Source of the DNA: Symsagittifera roscoffensis
Taxonomy: Eukaryota > Xenacoelomorpha > Acoela > Convolutidae
Direction of reading: 5' to 3'
Length of the DNA stretch: 64,000 nucleotides
Assembly: GCF_963678635.1 (NCBI RefSeq)
Contig: NC_087062.1
Location: 3,557,556 to 3,621,555, forward strand
Made by a program: the position numbers and the translations under genes. The notes under the pieces are model-generated. The model did not search any database. It had not been told where the DNA came from and saw nothing but the letters and a program-made list of their open reading frames with translations. Of the stretch, positions 46,390-56,976 are shown piece after piece (the first letter of the stretch is position 1; each line of letters starts with the position of its first letter).

Positions 46390-47230
46390 TCAAAATGTTT
46401 TCTTAACTATTCCCTTGTATTCTTTATCTCTGTTTAAAATCCATTCAATATGTGTTCTTGAGTCTAATTTTAAGATTTGTGGATGATGAATATGATCTTC
46501 ATCATGCATATGTAGTGAAAGATTGTAACAAACTGATTCCTTGGTAGGTTGACAATAACCTTGTGTATTTTTGTCTGTGAGCATTATTGAATCCCGTGGT
46601 TTTTGGCTGAAAACCATTTCATACGGTGATAATCCTAGTGTTGTTGTTATTTGTGAGTTGTAGGCTAGGGGAAGTAATTTTACGCCTGTTGACCATTCTG
46701 TATACTTTTTATCATTTCAAATTCTTATACATCTGAATTATTCTTTTAGTGAACAATTCATATCTTCGACTAAACCATTAGTCCATGGGCATGATATGTT
46801 CATGGTTTGTTTTTGATGTTGTAAAGATGGCATAATGTTATGATTTCTTCATTTATAAATTCAGTGCCGTTATCTGTAAGAAGGATTTCTGGTAATACGA
46901 TTTTTGCAATCCAGTGTTGTATATTCATAACAAGCATTACAATGAGGTACAGGGTTTAGTGCTACGTACTATGTAAATGCGTCGACTATAACAATTATAA
47001 ATGAGTTTTCTTCTGAGGATGGTGATAGTGGTCCGTTTGTATCAATTGAGATCCTGTGGTTGAAATAATAATTTTGTTCTTTAAAATCTTTTTTTTTCTA
47101 TGATTTGTTTTGATGTGGATATGGTTTGTTCAATTGGCATGCCATACAGTCATTACAAATTTTTTTAATCCAAATTGGTGCATTCGGAATGTAAAATTTT
47201 TGTATAAAGTTTGAATATGTTTTTTGATCC
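46390..47230 (-). pseudogene. Gypsy integrase
   Basis: The order of conserved parts is: zinc-finger cysteines in KKICNDCMACQLNKPY (47.15 kb); RISIDTNGPLSPSSEENSFI with the first catalytic Asp (47.05 kb); LPEILLTDNGTEFINEEIIT with the second Asp (46.88 kb); and APWTNGLVEDMN with the catalytic Glu (46.78 kb). A C-terminal frame at 46617-46390 begins MVFSQKPRDSIMLTDKNTQG. Stops occur at AFT*YV and after the second block, along with frameshifts. All three catalytic residues are present but the frame is broken. Confidence 0.88.
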
Positions 47231-47860
47231 TGTTTGTTTTTTTTTTGTATTTAATGTATGTGAATTGTGAAATGCTATGAGTATCATACTTATAGGAAGT
47301 CAGGGCAGTTTTGCTTCGGGTGTTTGGTGTTCCAGAATATCGGTACTCTCCTTTATGGTTGTTTTATTGAATTTTCTGAAGTATCTAAGAAGAGTTTAAT
47401 TTTATAGTTGTGCCAAGACTTAATTTCAAGTTGTCTAATAACTGTGTCTAGATTTTCGTGTTTTTGTAATAGGTCTAAGGCCATTTTTTCTGTGGTTGGT
47501 TGAGAGTGTAGAGAGTCTAAAATCTGCTTGTGTAAATTGATTTTGCTGAGATAAGATTCATTTTGTTTGTTCCGTTATGTGATTGTAAAAATGCTGCGCC
47601 GATGCCAAAGTTTAAAGCATCGCGCATTTGATAAAATGGTTGGTCTGGATCTGAGATTGTATTTGATATTTGTTCAGTAACAAATGTTTTTATTTCTTCA
47701 AATCGTTTTTGGTGCTCTGTTGTCCAGTCAAATGTATTGGGATATTTTAAAATCGTCTGAAGTATAATTGCATTTTATAATTACATTTTTTAGATTTTTT
47801 TTTGTTTGATGGTAGCTGAAGTTTTATGATTGCGTCTATGCGAGATTTTACTGTAAACGT
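47230..47860 (-). pseudogene. Gypsy RNase H region
   Basis: Recognised by position and by FGIGAAFLQSHNGTNKMNLI (about 47.6 kb), the conserved tether/RNase H strand of Ty3/gypsy pol, followed by a LSTLSQPTTEKMAL stretch. It is heavily frameshifted. Confidence 0.65.
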
Positions 47861-48720
47861 GTTTCCTTTGATAAGTAATCGATAATTTGTTCAAGGAATT
47901 TAACACAGGTGAAAACGAAATGTGATTAATCCGGGACTGCTTTCATGTTTTTCCTTAAGTTGTAATTGGCGATATTTATCCAAGAATCGAAACTTTTCGT
48001 GTTTTGTTTGCGAATGCAAGAAATCATCTTCTAAATAGTTTATGACATTTTTGCTAAGAATGAGTGGTCGGAACATTTTACTCACAAATGCTGAAAAAGC
48101 TGCAGGCCCTATGGAGATTCCATAGAATAATCTATTGAACTCCTATTGCTGATTTCCAATAACGAATTGTGTTAAGCGTCGTGATTGTTCATCTAGTGGC
48201 ATTTGACTATATGCGCTGTTCATTTCAGCCGTTGTAAAGTAATGTCAGTTTATTTTTGTAAGGATTAGTTGGTTTGGTTCTATAGGCCAATCGCATTTAT
48301 ATTCGACCAGGATTTTAGGTATCTAGCATCTAGAACAATTTTTAATTAATCACTTTTAGCGAGAATAAGACGGGGTTTATGAATGTGTTCATTTTTAATT
48401 GTTCTTCGTTATTAACCGGGGAACTATTTTCCTATTGTTCTAAGTTATCTAGTAGTCTATCAATCTTATCGTGTAAGTGAATTGGAATTTTACTTGCTTG
48501 TTATTTTTTGAAAACTCCGTCAGGTCTTAAGGGTAGGCGTAATGGTGAATTTACTTTTCGAACATCGAATTTAGTTGTGACATAAGCAATTGGGTATTGA
48601 AGCATTAGTTCTGCTAGTTGTTCAATTTCTTGCTGTGAGATTTACGAGTGTGAGAATCGATCGTTGTAAGGAATTTCTGTTGTTCTATGGTATATTTTGA
48701 AATGTGGAGTGTTATTTTAA
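47860..48720 (-). pseudogene. Gypsy reverse transcriptase
   Basis: Recognisable motifs are FTTAEMNSAYSQMPLDEQS (motif A region, 48.23 kb), FNRLFYGISIGPAAFSAFVS (48.12 kb) and NVINYLEDDFLHSQTKHEKF (motif C, 48.03 kb). In motif A the expected Asp is Glu, and in motif C the YxDD box reads YLED (48026-48037). Both changes hit catalytic metal ligands. A stop codon lies upstream of the LFYG block and the frame ends at 47900. Confidence 0.88.
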
Positions 48721-49229
48721 AATGAAGTCTGTAAATTAGTCTGTGTTTCGTTTTGAATCACTGGTAATATTATTAATTGATAGTTCTACATTAATAATTG
48801 TTGACTGACATATATCTGATAATTTTGAAAGACTATTTACTCTATATGCTGTTTCTATTGTAGGAGATGTTGTTGTATTTGTTTCACAATATCGTAATAG
48901 TCCTAGGGGTAGTGTTATTTCATATGGGTAATTGTTTTATACGTGTAAAGAATATCATCTTAACTTATGTTTTTTTTGTATATTTGGTTAAGGAAATTGT
49001 TACTCGAAAAGTTTAGGAATTGGTTCAAGTTCAAAATCTGACATGTATAGTCGTTGTTTTTTAACATTTTTGTATTAATGTATATGATTGATTGAGAAGT
49101 TGTCTACTTATCCTGATAATGGTTTCTGTTGTTTCCGTTCGTGGTTGTATATGGGTTAGAATTCATTAGTTTGTTTTGTTCCATTGTTCGAGTGGGAACG
49201 AGGAATAGTTGGATTTTTCCATACGTTGT

Positions 49230-49420
49230 TTAACTTGAGCCTTGTGCGGCGACTAGTTTGCTTAAGGTCTTTCAAGGTGATAACTTCGCATGTAGAAGTT
49301 GTATTTCATTTCAGGGGTTTGTGATGTTTGATTCTGCTCCTGAGTCTATTAAAAAATGAATTTCAAGGTCTGGTGGTTGAAAACTTTTGTTCTTTGGACT
49401 TTCTAAGAGAAGTGGGAGTG
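49230..49420 (-). pseudogene. Gypsy aspartic protease
   Basis: The minus-strand peptide PDLEIHFLIDSGAESNITNP carries the D-S-G active-site triad of retroviral-type aspartic proteases with its hydrophobic lead-in. Stop codons follow within 15 codons. It sits between Gag and reverse transcriptase as expected. Confidence 0.75.
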
Positions 49421-49789
49421 TCCCTATTTTCTGTTTAGGTGGTTGAAATTTATTAGATGTATTTTGATACATGTTATTCGTACTCGAACTTCCTTTGGGG
49501 GTTGTTAAGTGTAACCTGTCATGTTTTGTGTAATGCTTTGTTCATCAAAATTCTTAAATTTTTTTTTCTGATAATAATTCGATTCATTTGGTGTTTCATA
49601 TTCTTCTTCAATCTGAAGCATGTTTTTTGAAAGCGTATTTTCTCCTTCGCTCTCGTCATCTGTGGATTAACAATTTATGTGACTCAGCTGTAATTCTGAA
49701 CTTTCTGTATTATCAATACCGGGAGGGTCTGGTTGAGTTTCTTATGTTGATTGTACCTGATTTATCAGTATTTGGTGTTTAGGTTACTG

Positions 49790-51720
49790 CTTTACTGTTT
49801 GGGAATTACTTCTTTGTGAGTTTGATCTTGAGTAAATATTTCTATACTGGGTATTTTGACTATTTGATCTGCTGTTTCTGTTTTGTGAAAAATTTTGATC
49901 TGGAGAACTTCCGCGATAGTTATTTCGGTAAGGTGATTGCTGTCTATAGTTATTATAGTTATCTGGAGTGGTTTTCCAGAACTATTATTACTATGCATGT
50001 TCTTGTTTGGTAGGTTTTGATCCTTTTTCATGTATTGATAAAAAGATTTATTTGGTTCTTTGTACTTTTGTGGTTTGTTTTGATTATCTTGCTGCTTTTG
50101 TCTACATTCGGCAATGCTGTGTCGGTATCTTCGGCAATAGTTACACTATTCTTTGAATGATGGTTTACAGTTAAGCTTTGGATTTTTCTCGTAGAAATTT
50201 AATATCTGAAAAAGTTTTTCAGCTAGTTCAATGTCGGAATCTTGTGTGTTATTTTTTTGTGAAGTGCTTGTATGTATGTTTGTTACATATTGTAGTTTTA
50301 AATTTTCTTCCAATTTTATTGTGATTTCAGCTTGTTCTAGTTTGTCTACTAGTTTTCGGAAGTTTATGTCAGGTTCTCCAATTGAAGATGGATGCGATGC
50401 TCTCTTTCTTATTGCCTTTTTTTTTGTAGTTTTGGAGTTAAAATCATCATTAAGACTTCTGTTTTTGTCGTATTTTTTTTATAATCATGTGTATTGAGTG
50501 AGTATGCTTTTCTTACCAATGTTTCGATTCTTACTGCAAATTGTTCTATTTTTTCGTTAGGGAGTCTGCGGATTTGATTACAAATACTCTTTGATGTTGT
50601 TCATTTCGTTCAGAGTCGAACACTTTTGAAAATTCTTGTGTGGATCTTTTTCAGTCTGATTTTATTTCTATTGGTTAAACTGAAAACCATGCTTGTGCTG
50701 CGCCATCAAGTGTGGTTTGGGTTAGAGCTGTGCAATTATGTAACCAATTTTGATGAAGTGGCTTTTTACTGGTACAGGTCATAATTTTAAATTTAAGTTA
50801 GCTGTAACTGCATTTAAATAAACTTCTACTGAGTAATCAGGATCTGTTCCTGTGAATTCCATCAGTGGTTTAATCGAAGAAATGGAAGATCTTACCATAA
50901 GGTATGGATTCATAGTCATTTGAAGTGATTCTGCGGCATTTGTTCTTTGAGAAAAATTTGTGAGTTGTGTTTTTGTAATTTCATGTTTTTGTAAATAATG
51001 TGGTCATGGTATTGCATTTTGCAATTGTGTTGGTTGAGAAACTTGTGTATTCTTTGGTTTTTGTGACTGAAATTTTTTAATGAAATATGAAGCAGAATTT
51101 TAACTGGGAGGATAAATTTGTTTTGATTGTTGTGTTCGTTCATTTCGTGTGTATGGTTCAAAAAGATGTGGTTGATAAATAGGATCTGATTGATCAATTT
51201 TTCAGTTATTGATTTGTCGATTTGTAGTAAATTCATCTTGATTTTGACTAAAATAATCTTCATCTTCTGAATATTGTGGTTGACTTCTTGTAAAATGTTT
51301 ATTTGTTTTTATTTTGTTGAAAAAACGGGAAATTCCCGCTATGATCCACTGTAGCTCAAGGTTGATCGTTGAAAAAAACTGAGTGAGTGGAACTTGTTGT
51401 GGTAGCTGTTGGTTGTAGTTTTGTCCCTGTGGTTGATTTTGGTTGCTTTTATGGGGAGGTTTTGCTATGTTATTATTTGCAAAAAAGTTGTAATTTTGAT
51501 CCTAAAAATTATTTCTAATAGTCGTTTTCTGTTTGTTTGCTTGTTTGTCGTGATGTCGCTGCTGGTATAAATGTCTGATAATCCATTTGTGGGTTCGGGG
51601 TAGCAGAAGGTTTTACTGTTGATTGTAAGGTTGTTTGTGGGAATGTGGTATATTTATTTTGTGGTGTTCTAATTGTTGGGTGAATGGGAGAAATGCTTCG
51701 TTGCGTTGTTGTCGGCATTG
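49790..51720 (-). pseudogene. Gypsy Gag with CCHC zinc knuckle
   Basis: On the minus strand a Gln/Asn/Pro-rich N-terminal stretch (51.7-51.0 kb) is followed by a capsid-like segment around EFTGTDPDYSVEVYLNAVTA (50.85 kb), helices around 50.4 kb (INFRKLVDKLEQAEITIKLE), and a CX2CX4HX4C knuckle, CNYCRRYRHSIAEC (50107-50148). A Ser/Asn-rich tail follows (MKKDQNLPNKNMHSNNSSGK, 50031-49792). Several stops, including one just before the knuckle, and frameshifts make it a pseudogene. Gag would form the particle and bind the element RNA. Confidence 0.82.
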
Positions 51721-51899
51721 TCTCAATTATTTCTTCATTAACGAAATGTGATGGAGTTTGAACACATTGTTGCTTAGGAGTTCATGTTACATTAAAATTT
51801 TCTTATGTATAAATGAACGTAGAGTTTAAACTTTTTTTCTTGTTCTATCAATGATAATTGCAATATTTTAACATATTTTTTATTTACGGAGATAGTAGT

Positions 51900-54043
51900 A
51901 ATTGCTGCACTTGAAATATCAGTTGTTATGTTAATGAATGATGAATGAGACCAATCAGGGTCCCAAAAATAATCTTTTTCATCTGCTAATACAGTTTTGT
52001 CGTCCGAGTTTCGTGGTCGAAAACTCTTTCTTGATTGTGCTGTGATTTCGATGTTATGGACAAAATAATCAATTATGAACCATGCTTAGATTTTTTGTAA
52101 ATCGTGTTTGACTTTTTTGAATTTTCCTTATTCTTGAGATTATCACGGATTGTAGCTAAAAGTTTTGAGAAATTGTTTGTTTCATGTCTTACAATTGATT
52201 GTTGGGATGTTTTGAAGCGGTGATACATTTTGTGTTTCTTTCAATTCCAATATAGATATGTAGCTGTAAATAAGTGAAAAGACGTATCTTTTAAATTTTG
52301 AATTTGCTCTTTGTGATTTTTGGTATGGTATATTTTTTATATTTCCTGTGAAAATTTTTTAGAATTCTACATCCATATCATCTGTTTGTATTTGACGTGT
52401 AGGGTGGTTTGGTGGAAAATTACCATAGTGTGATGTTATAATACATATTTCTTTGAGGTAGTGGTCAAGAGTTTGTCTTTTTTTTTCTTATTTTGGGGAA
52501 TTCTTGTTTACATGAGCTGTAACTTTTTTCATATAAAATTACAAATAAGTTGTGACAAAATTGTACTTGTCCCTGAGCGGGATCTTTTTCTGGTTTTATA
52601 ACAAATGGAAGTACACTAATGTCGTCGAAAATTTCGTTGTCTTCGATCATTTTTATATAACAAGACTGTTAATGTGTAACATTCAATATGTCTTATTGGT
52701 TGATTTCAATTATACAGACGTACTAATTTATTAAGGTATGATTTGTTATTTTTCTGCGTTTTCTCTTAATTGATGATGGTGATGTAGCTTCTGAATCAGA
52801 AAATTTTTTAAAATTTTGTAACAACTTTTTTGTGTTTATCGAAACATTTAAATCCTGAAGTTCCTCTGTGGTGTTTCTATCTGATTCTGAGACTGCGTTT
52901 TGCCTTTTTGAAAATTGTTGTTTGATAGTTTGTTTAGTTTTGTTATTATTGTCTGCTTAGATTTTTTTCTTTTTGATCTGATAACTCATATTATTTGTTT
53001 GTGAGGTGTAACTACAAGATCGTACCTTTTCGTTTTTATGTTATATGATTGCTGGCTTACTGCCTAAGTTATCTCTTGACATAAGTTTTAGGATGAGGAA
53101 TGCAATCACTCGGGGGTTAGAATTTCTAATTTCTTAAACTGTTAGTTCTTACAATTTTTGTGTGGTTATCTTAACTTGGGGCATATTGTCGTAATTAACG
53201 GGTTGGAGAGAAAATATATCGATTTGTGAGAATGATTTTTTTTCTCGTGATTAGGTTTTAATATATGATGGGTTAATTAATCTTATCTAGTGGTTGTAAT
53301 TTGTGATCAAGGGTTGGGGAATAGTAAATCAATTCACAAGGTCCAGGTATAATTAGAACACAGATGGATCGTTAGATACTATTTTATCACCTAGTAAATG
53401 TTTTATCCTGAGTCATCCAAGAGGAGAGGCTCAAGTGAAGGATGGGTAACTGAAGTTCTTCACTGTCTATCTTAGTTAAAATGGCTAGTTTTTTCAAAAT
53501 TTTTTATTAGTCCTGGGACGTTTGTAAGGGTTGGAAATTGGATCGACGTTTTAGGTCATTAGAAACTTCAAATAATGTGGAGAACAAAATTGTTCTAATT
53601 TGATCCAAGGGAGGCCTTGATGATCAGAATTTAAGGGAAATATCTTAAATGAATTTAAAGATCTTAGGAAAGACTTGATGATCTGTTTTTTTAATCAAAG
53701 GTGATTTAAGAGAAAACAAGGATAAGCCTTGATAAAATTTAGATAAAATTTATATCTAGAAAGGTTTAAATTTAGGGTATTAAATTGTTAGGTTGATGCT
53801 GTTATAGTTTAGGTGATGAAGCTAGAATGAAAAAAAGATGATGTGTGCAGACTAGTGAAACTAATAATAAGTTTTTATACAAACTAATTTCTGTATTTTT
53901 TGTTCAATAAATATTTTTGTTCAAAAGTTTTGATTTACTGCAGATTTTGGGGGAACGACATGTGTTCTTTTTAGTCGTTATTGTTGACAAATTAAGTTCA
54001 GCACCAATTAAATTGAAGATATTTTGTTCGGTTCGTTTTTATG
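51900..54043 (-). other. Long leader region of the gypsy element
   Basis: About 2.1 kb between the gag start and the leader frame near the 5' LTR has no recognised coding sequence. It is T-rich on the plus strand and has a few short repeats (a CTTGATGAT-containing phrase near 53,610 and 53,672). Confidence 0.45.
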
Positions 54044-54301
54044 TCAAAAATGAAAGTCTAAATTTACTGCGTAAAGGATTCTAAATATAAAATCGTCTTC
54101 TTCCGGTGTTCGTTTTACTAGCATATGGTGGATTGGTCGGTTTCTTCCTAATCTTTGTTCACGCCTTGTTCCTGGTGTTCTTGCAAAACCTGGTAATTCT
54201 TGTATTGTTCGGAAAGTTGGCGTAGATCTATTGAGTCGAAGAAACATTTTTATTAATTTCTCTATTCCATCTAACATTTTTACGATTTTGTAATTGCCCA
54301 A
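54044..54301 (-). CDS. Small leader frame next to the 5' LTR
   Basis: An 85-codon frame, MGNYKIVKMLDGIEKLIKMF onward, lies between the primer-binding site and gag. It is basic (TRREQRLGRNRPIHH) with no membrane segment. The tandem duplicate at about 54975-55170 has a related but interrupted version. It may be an upstream open frame or a matrix-like N-terminal piece of Gag; the family is not recognised. Confidence 0.35.
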   Translation of the reverse strand: MGNYKIVKMLDGIEKLIKMFLRLNRSTPTFRTIQELPGFARTPGTRREQRLGRNRPIHHMLVKRTPEEDDFIFRILYAVNLDFHF

Positions 54302-54347
54302 TACTATTTTTAATTGTCTAATTTTAGGTTAGTTAAGGTCTTTTTCG

Positions 54348-54365
54348 AGACTTATGGTTGCACCA
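54348..54365 (-). other. Primer-binding site of the gypsy element
   Basis: Two bases inside the 5' LTR, the minus strand reads TGGTGCAACCATAAG, starting with the TGG that pairs with a tRNA CCA end. I cannot assign the tRNA. The equivalent place next to the third LTR copy (55187) reads TGGTAAAAGG, so only the LTR at 54368 has a plausible site. Confidence 0.65.
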
Positions 54366-54367
54366 GA

Positions 54368-54755
54368 TGAGTTATGACCTTTTGTTTATACTCATAGAGT
54401 AATTTCAGATAAGGTACACCGTCTGTTTGTCGCGCTATCTTATTTTCGGCCGGATAGATTCGTGCAACTTGTTAGTCTAATACTAATCTGAATCTTACTC
54501 TTATATATCCTAGTCTCAATAGATCTAGTGTATCCTGATTTTTGCGTATTAGTTTTTGGAGTTTCACCCAAAGGAGAACAACTGTAGTCTAGGATTTATT
54601 CAATTTGTTCTGGTGCTGAAACTACAAGTAGTTTCAGCACTTACAAATAAGTGTCAATGTTAGAGATGGAATATGATTGGTTTGTAGTAATATTTTATAA
54701 AGATAGCGAATTATATTCAAGTCCATTTATAAATACTAGTTTAGAACTGGTTCCA
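54368..54755 (-). repeat. 5' LTR of the gypsy element
   Basis: 388 bases, TG...CA on the minus strand. It matches the 3' LTR apart from an internal segment missing there. Its inner edge carries the primer-binding site. It shows AAGGTACACCGTCTG without interruption and so supplies the empty site for the MITE at 17908. Confidence 0.92.
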
Positions 54756-54812
54756 TTATGAGAAAAGTTTGAGCTTTTGGTTTCAATCAGATTATTTTTT
54801 TGTTTCTTACAG

Positions 54813-54923
54813 TTTACATATCATTGGACGTGGAAGTGACATGTTTATTGAATGAATGTGAAGTCTGTCTGAATATTTCCCGACTTGTCCCCTCGCATCT
54901 ATGCAAAATTTTATATCAAATAA
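54813..54923 (+). other. Exon-like sequence, copy 1
   Basis: It follows a good acceptor (tgtttcttacag, AG at 54811-54812) and is open in the phase that exon 4 would provide: YISLDVEVTCLLNECEVCLN to LVPSHLCKILYQ. The donor place reads CAAATAA|GTAACA. The C...EC..CLNIS spacing and YI-D start resemble the beginning of the last exon (YIMFDS...C...DCNITLGQL). It may be a lost, alternative or relic exon. Confidence 0.4.
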
Positions 54924-55186
54924 GTAACAAAGCCAGGGGCGGATCTAGGCAGAGGGGTGGCGGATTTATTACTAGCATATGGTTTTCGTTTTACTAGCAT
55001 ATGGTGGATTGGTCGGTTTCTTCCTAATCTTTGTTCACGCCTTGTTCCTGGTGTTCTTGCAAAACCTGGTAATTCTCGTATTGTTCGGAAACTTGGCTTA
55101 CATCTATCGAGTCGTAAAACATTTCTATTAAATGCTCTATTCCATTTAAACTTTTTGCGATTTTGTAATTATGACCTTTTACCAGA

Positions 55187-55576
55187 TGAGTTATGACCTT
55201 TTGTTTATACTCATAGAGTAATTTCAGATGAGGTACACCGTCTGTTCGTTGCGCTATCTTATTTTCGGCCGGATAGACTCGTGCAACTTCTTAGTCTAAC
55301 ACCAAATCTTAATCTTACTCTTATGTCTCCTAGTCTCAATAGATCTAGTGTATACTGATTTTTGCATATTAGTTCTTGGAGTTTTACCCAGAAGGAGAAC
55401 AACTGTAATCTAGAATTTATTCAAATTTTTCTAGTGCTTAAACTACAAGTAGTTTCAGCACTTACAAATAAGTGTGAATGTTAGAGATGGAATATGATTG
55501 GTTTGTAGTAATATTTTATAAAGATAGCGAATTATATTCAAGTCCATTTTTAAATACTAGTTTAGAAGTGGTTCCA
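55187..55576 (-). repeat. Third LTR copy, made by the tandem duplication
   Basis: 390 bases, about as similar to 54368-54755 as the rest of the duplicated block. It lacks a primer-binding site on its inner side. It is not the end of a separate retroelement. Confidence 0.85.
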
Positions 55577-55633
55577 TTATGACAAAAATTTGAGCTTTTG
55601 GTTTCAATCGGATTACTTTTTCGTTTGTTACAG

Positions 55634-55740
55634 TTTACATCTCAATGGACGTGGAAGTGAGATGTATACCGAATGAATGTGAAGTCTTTCTGAATATCTT
55701 TCGTCTTGTCCCCTCGCGTCTATGCATGATTTCATATCAA
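55634..55740 (+). other. Exon-like sequence, copy 2
   Basis: The acceptor is tttgttacag (AG at 55632-55633) and the donor is a consensus CAA|GTAAGT at 55740/55741. It encodes YISMDVEVRCIPNECEVFLN to LVPSRLCMISYQ with no stop. It enters in phase 1 (fits exon 4) and leaves in phase 0. That suits an alternative acceptor of the last exon at 57191 (tctgtag|GTATTC), which keeps its frame. Whether it is spliced into transcripts is unknown. Confidence 0.42.
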
Positions 55741-55754
55741 GTAAGTAACAAAGC

Positions 55755-56976
55755 CAGGGGCGGATATAGGATTTTCTCGAGGCAGGGGGTGGCGGATTGT
55801 CTAAAAAATTATTTTCAAAAATTTTTTTGACCCTTTTTTTGGGTCGACCAATTAATTTTCGGAGCTCTCTTAAAGCAAAAAAAGACCCTGGTTTGACCAA
55901 ACTTTCTGCTCCACAAGCAAACTTTTGAAGAAAAAAAACAGGCCAAAAAGCGTTTTTAGGCACTTTTTGAAAACGTTTGAGCAAAGAATCGCGTTTTTTC
56001 GGTGCGCGCTCCCCCCTCAAAATTAGTATATATTGGCGTCAAAGGCGCTCTTCGAAAAGTTTTAGGGTCCATCTCCAAAAATTGATATCTCTAAATAGTG
56101 CAAAGGGTGGACCCTTTGGGTCTGCAGGTGGTCGCCCGAGTCGAGATTTTTCACCTAATTTGAAGCAAGATTTGAGCGGTTTGAGCGGTTTTTTTAGACA
56201 ATTACGCTCAAAATCTTGCTTCAAAATGAGCGGTTTGAGCGGTTTTTGAACGGTTTTATCTAAAAAAACCGCTCAAAAACCGCGCAAGAGCAAAAGCACT
56301 CTTAAATAATTTAAATTTGTTTATAAACTTGTTTGAACAATTTCTGAAAATCTTGCCTTTCATGAAAAAATGGTTATCATACAATTTTCATATATGGAAA
56401 TTGTATGATAACCATTTTTTTCAAAAAAAAAATAAACGTAGTTATTTTTTATCACCAGACTGTTGTATTTGGTTCAAATAGCCGGAGAAACTAGATTGAA
56501 TCTTTTTTCAATAGTTTTTTGAAATTGTATGAAAATTGTATGATTAGCATTTTTCCATACATTTGATGCAGGCAATTGTATGATAAGCTTTTTCGGTGTG
56601 GGGAAATTTAAAATAAGCATTTTCGGTTCAGGGATGTCAACCCGGGGTCACATTACCTTTCCAGGCCTTTTTGTTGGTTTTAATCGGTTTTCTTTATAAG
56701 ACCGCTCAAAAACCGCTCTAAAACCGCTCAAATCTTGCTTGAAAAAACGTTCAAAAATCACCGCAAGAAATTAGTGGTTTTTGAACGTTTTTTTATGCAA
56801 GATTTGAGCGGTTTGAGCGGTTTTTCCAAAAAAACCGCCCAAACCGCCCAAACCGCTCAAATCTTGCTGAAAAACCGCTCAAACCGCTCATATCTTGAGC
56901 GGTTTTTGAGCGGGATCTCGACCCGGGCGGATCCCTGAGGGGGGAAGGCGTTCGCCACCCCCTAAATCCGCCCCTG
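55755..56976. mobile_element. hAT-like element with nested insertions
   Basis: Ends are CAGGGGCGGAT and ATCCGCCCCTG. Flanking 8-bp repeats are AACAAAGC (55747-55754) and AACAAAAC (56977-56984), one mismatch. The interior up to 56131 matches the miniature elements at 13.4 and 15.2 kb (CCAAAAAGCG, TTAGTATATATTGGCG). It is interrupted by a second element, 56135-56927. There is no transposase. Confidence 0.8.
56135..56927. mobile_element. Inverted-repeat element built of GAGCGGTTT repeats, itself interrupted
   Basis: It starts CCCGAGTCGAGAT and ends ATCTCGACCCGGG. Just inside each end are runs of (TTT)GAGCGG at left and the same motif in both orientations at right (56160-56280 and 56700-56910). 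The middle (about 56,370-56,646) holds a copy of the ATTGTATGATAA family found at 17.9 kb, ending GATGTCAACCCGGG. The flanking sequence suggests a CG duplication but this is uncertain. This makes three elements nested in one another. Confidence 0.65.

Larger units (their letters stand above)
17864..54755 (-). mobile_element. Ty3/gypsy-type LTR retroelement, decayed, carrying nested insertions
   Basis: Read on the minus strand the element has a 5' LTR (54368-54755), a primer-binding site, gag with a CCHC knuckle, protease, reverse transcriptase, RNase H and integrase in the Ty3/gypsy order. A long post-integrase region, a polypurine tract and the 3' LTR (17864-19142) follow. Both LTRs run TGGAACCAG...ATAACTCA, i.e. 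TG...CA. A Polinton (22632-43851) and a Tc1-like element (17908-18831) are inserted. Removing these leaves about 14.7 kb, long for the group. Many stops and frameshifts interrupt gag and pol, so it is inactive. No convincing target duplication is visible at the outer ends. It lies in the last intron of the secreted-protein gene, in the opposite orientation. Confidence 0.92.
54112..55754. repeat. Tandem duplication of ~820 bp
   Basis: The block from about 54112 to 54968 recurs from 54988 to about 55790. Each copy contains the leader-frame end, an LTR, an exon-like sequence and the beginning of an hAT-like element (CAGGGGCGGAT at 54934 and 55755). In the first copy the hAT sequence stops after about 35 bases, marking the junction. 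The duplication therefore followed both the gypsy and the hAT insertion. Confidence 0.85.

Noticed and set aside
55187-55576. A third LTR suggesting a second gypsy insertion or a solo LTR
   Set aside because: The flanking leader sequence, exon-like sequence and hAT tip are duplicated with it, and it lacks a primer-binding site. It is a product of the local tandem duplication.
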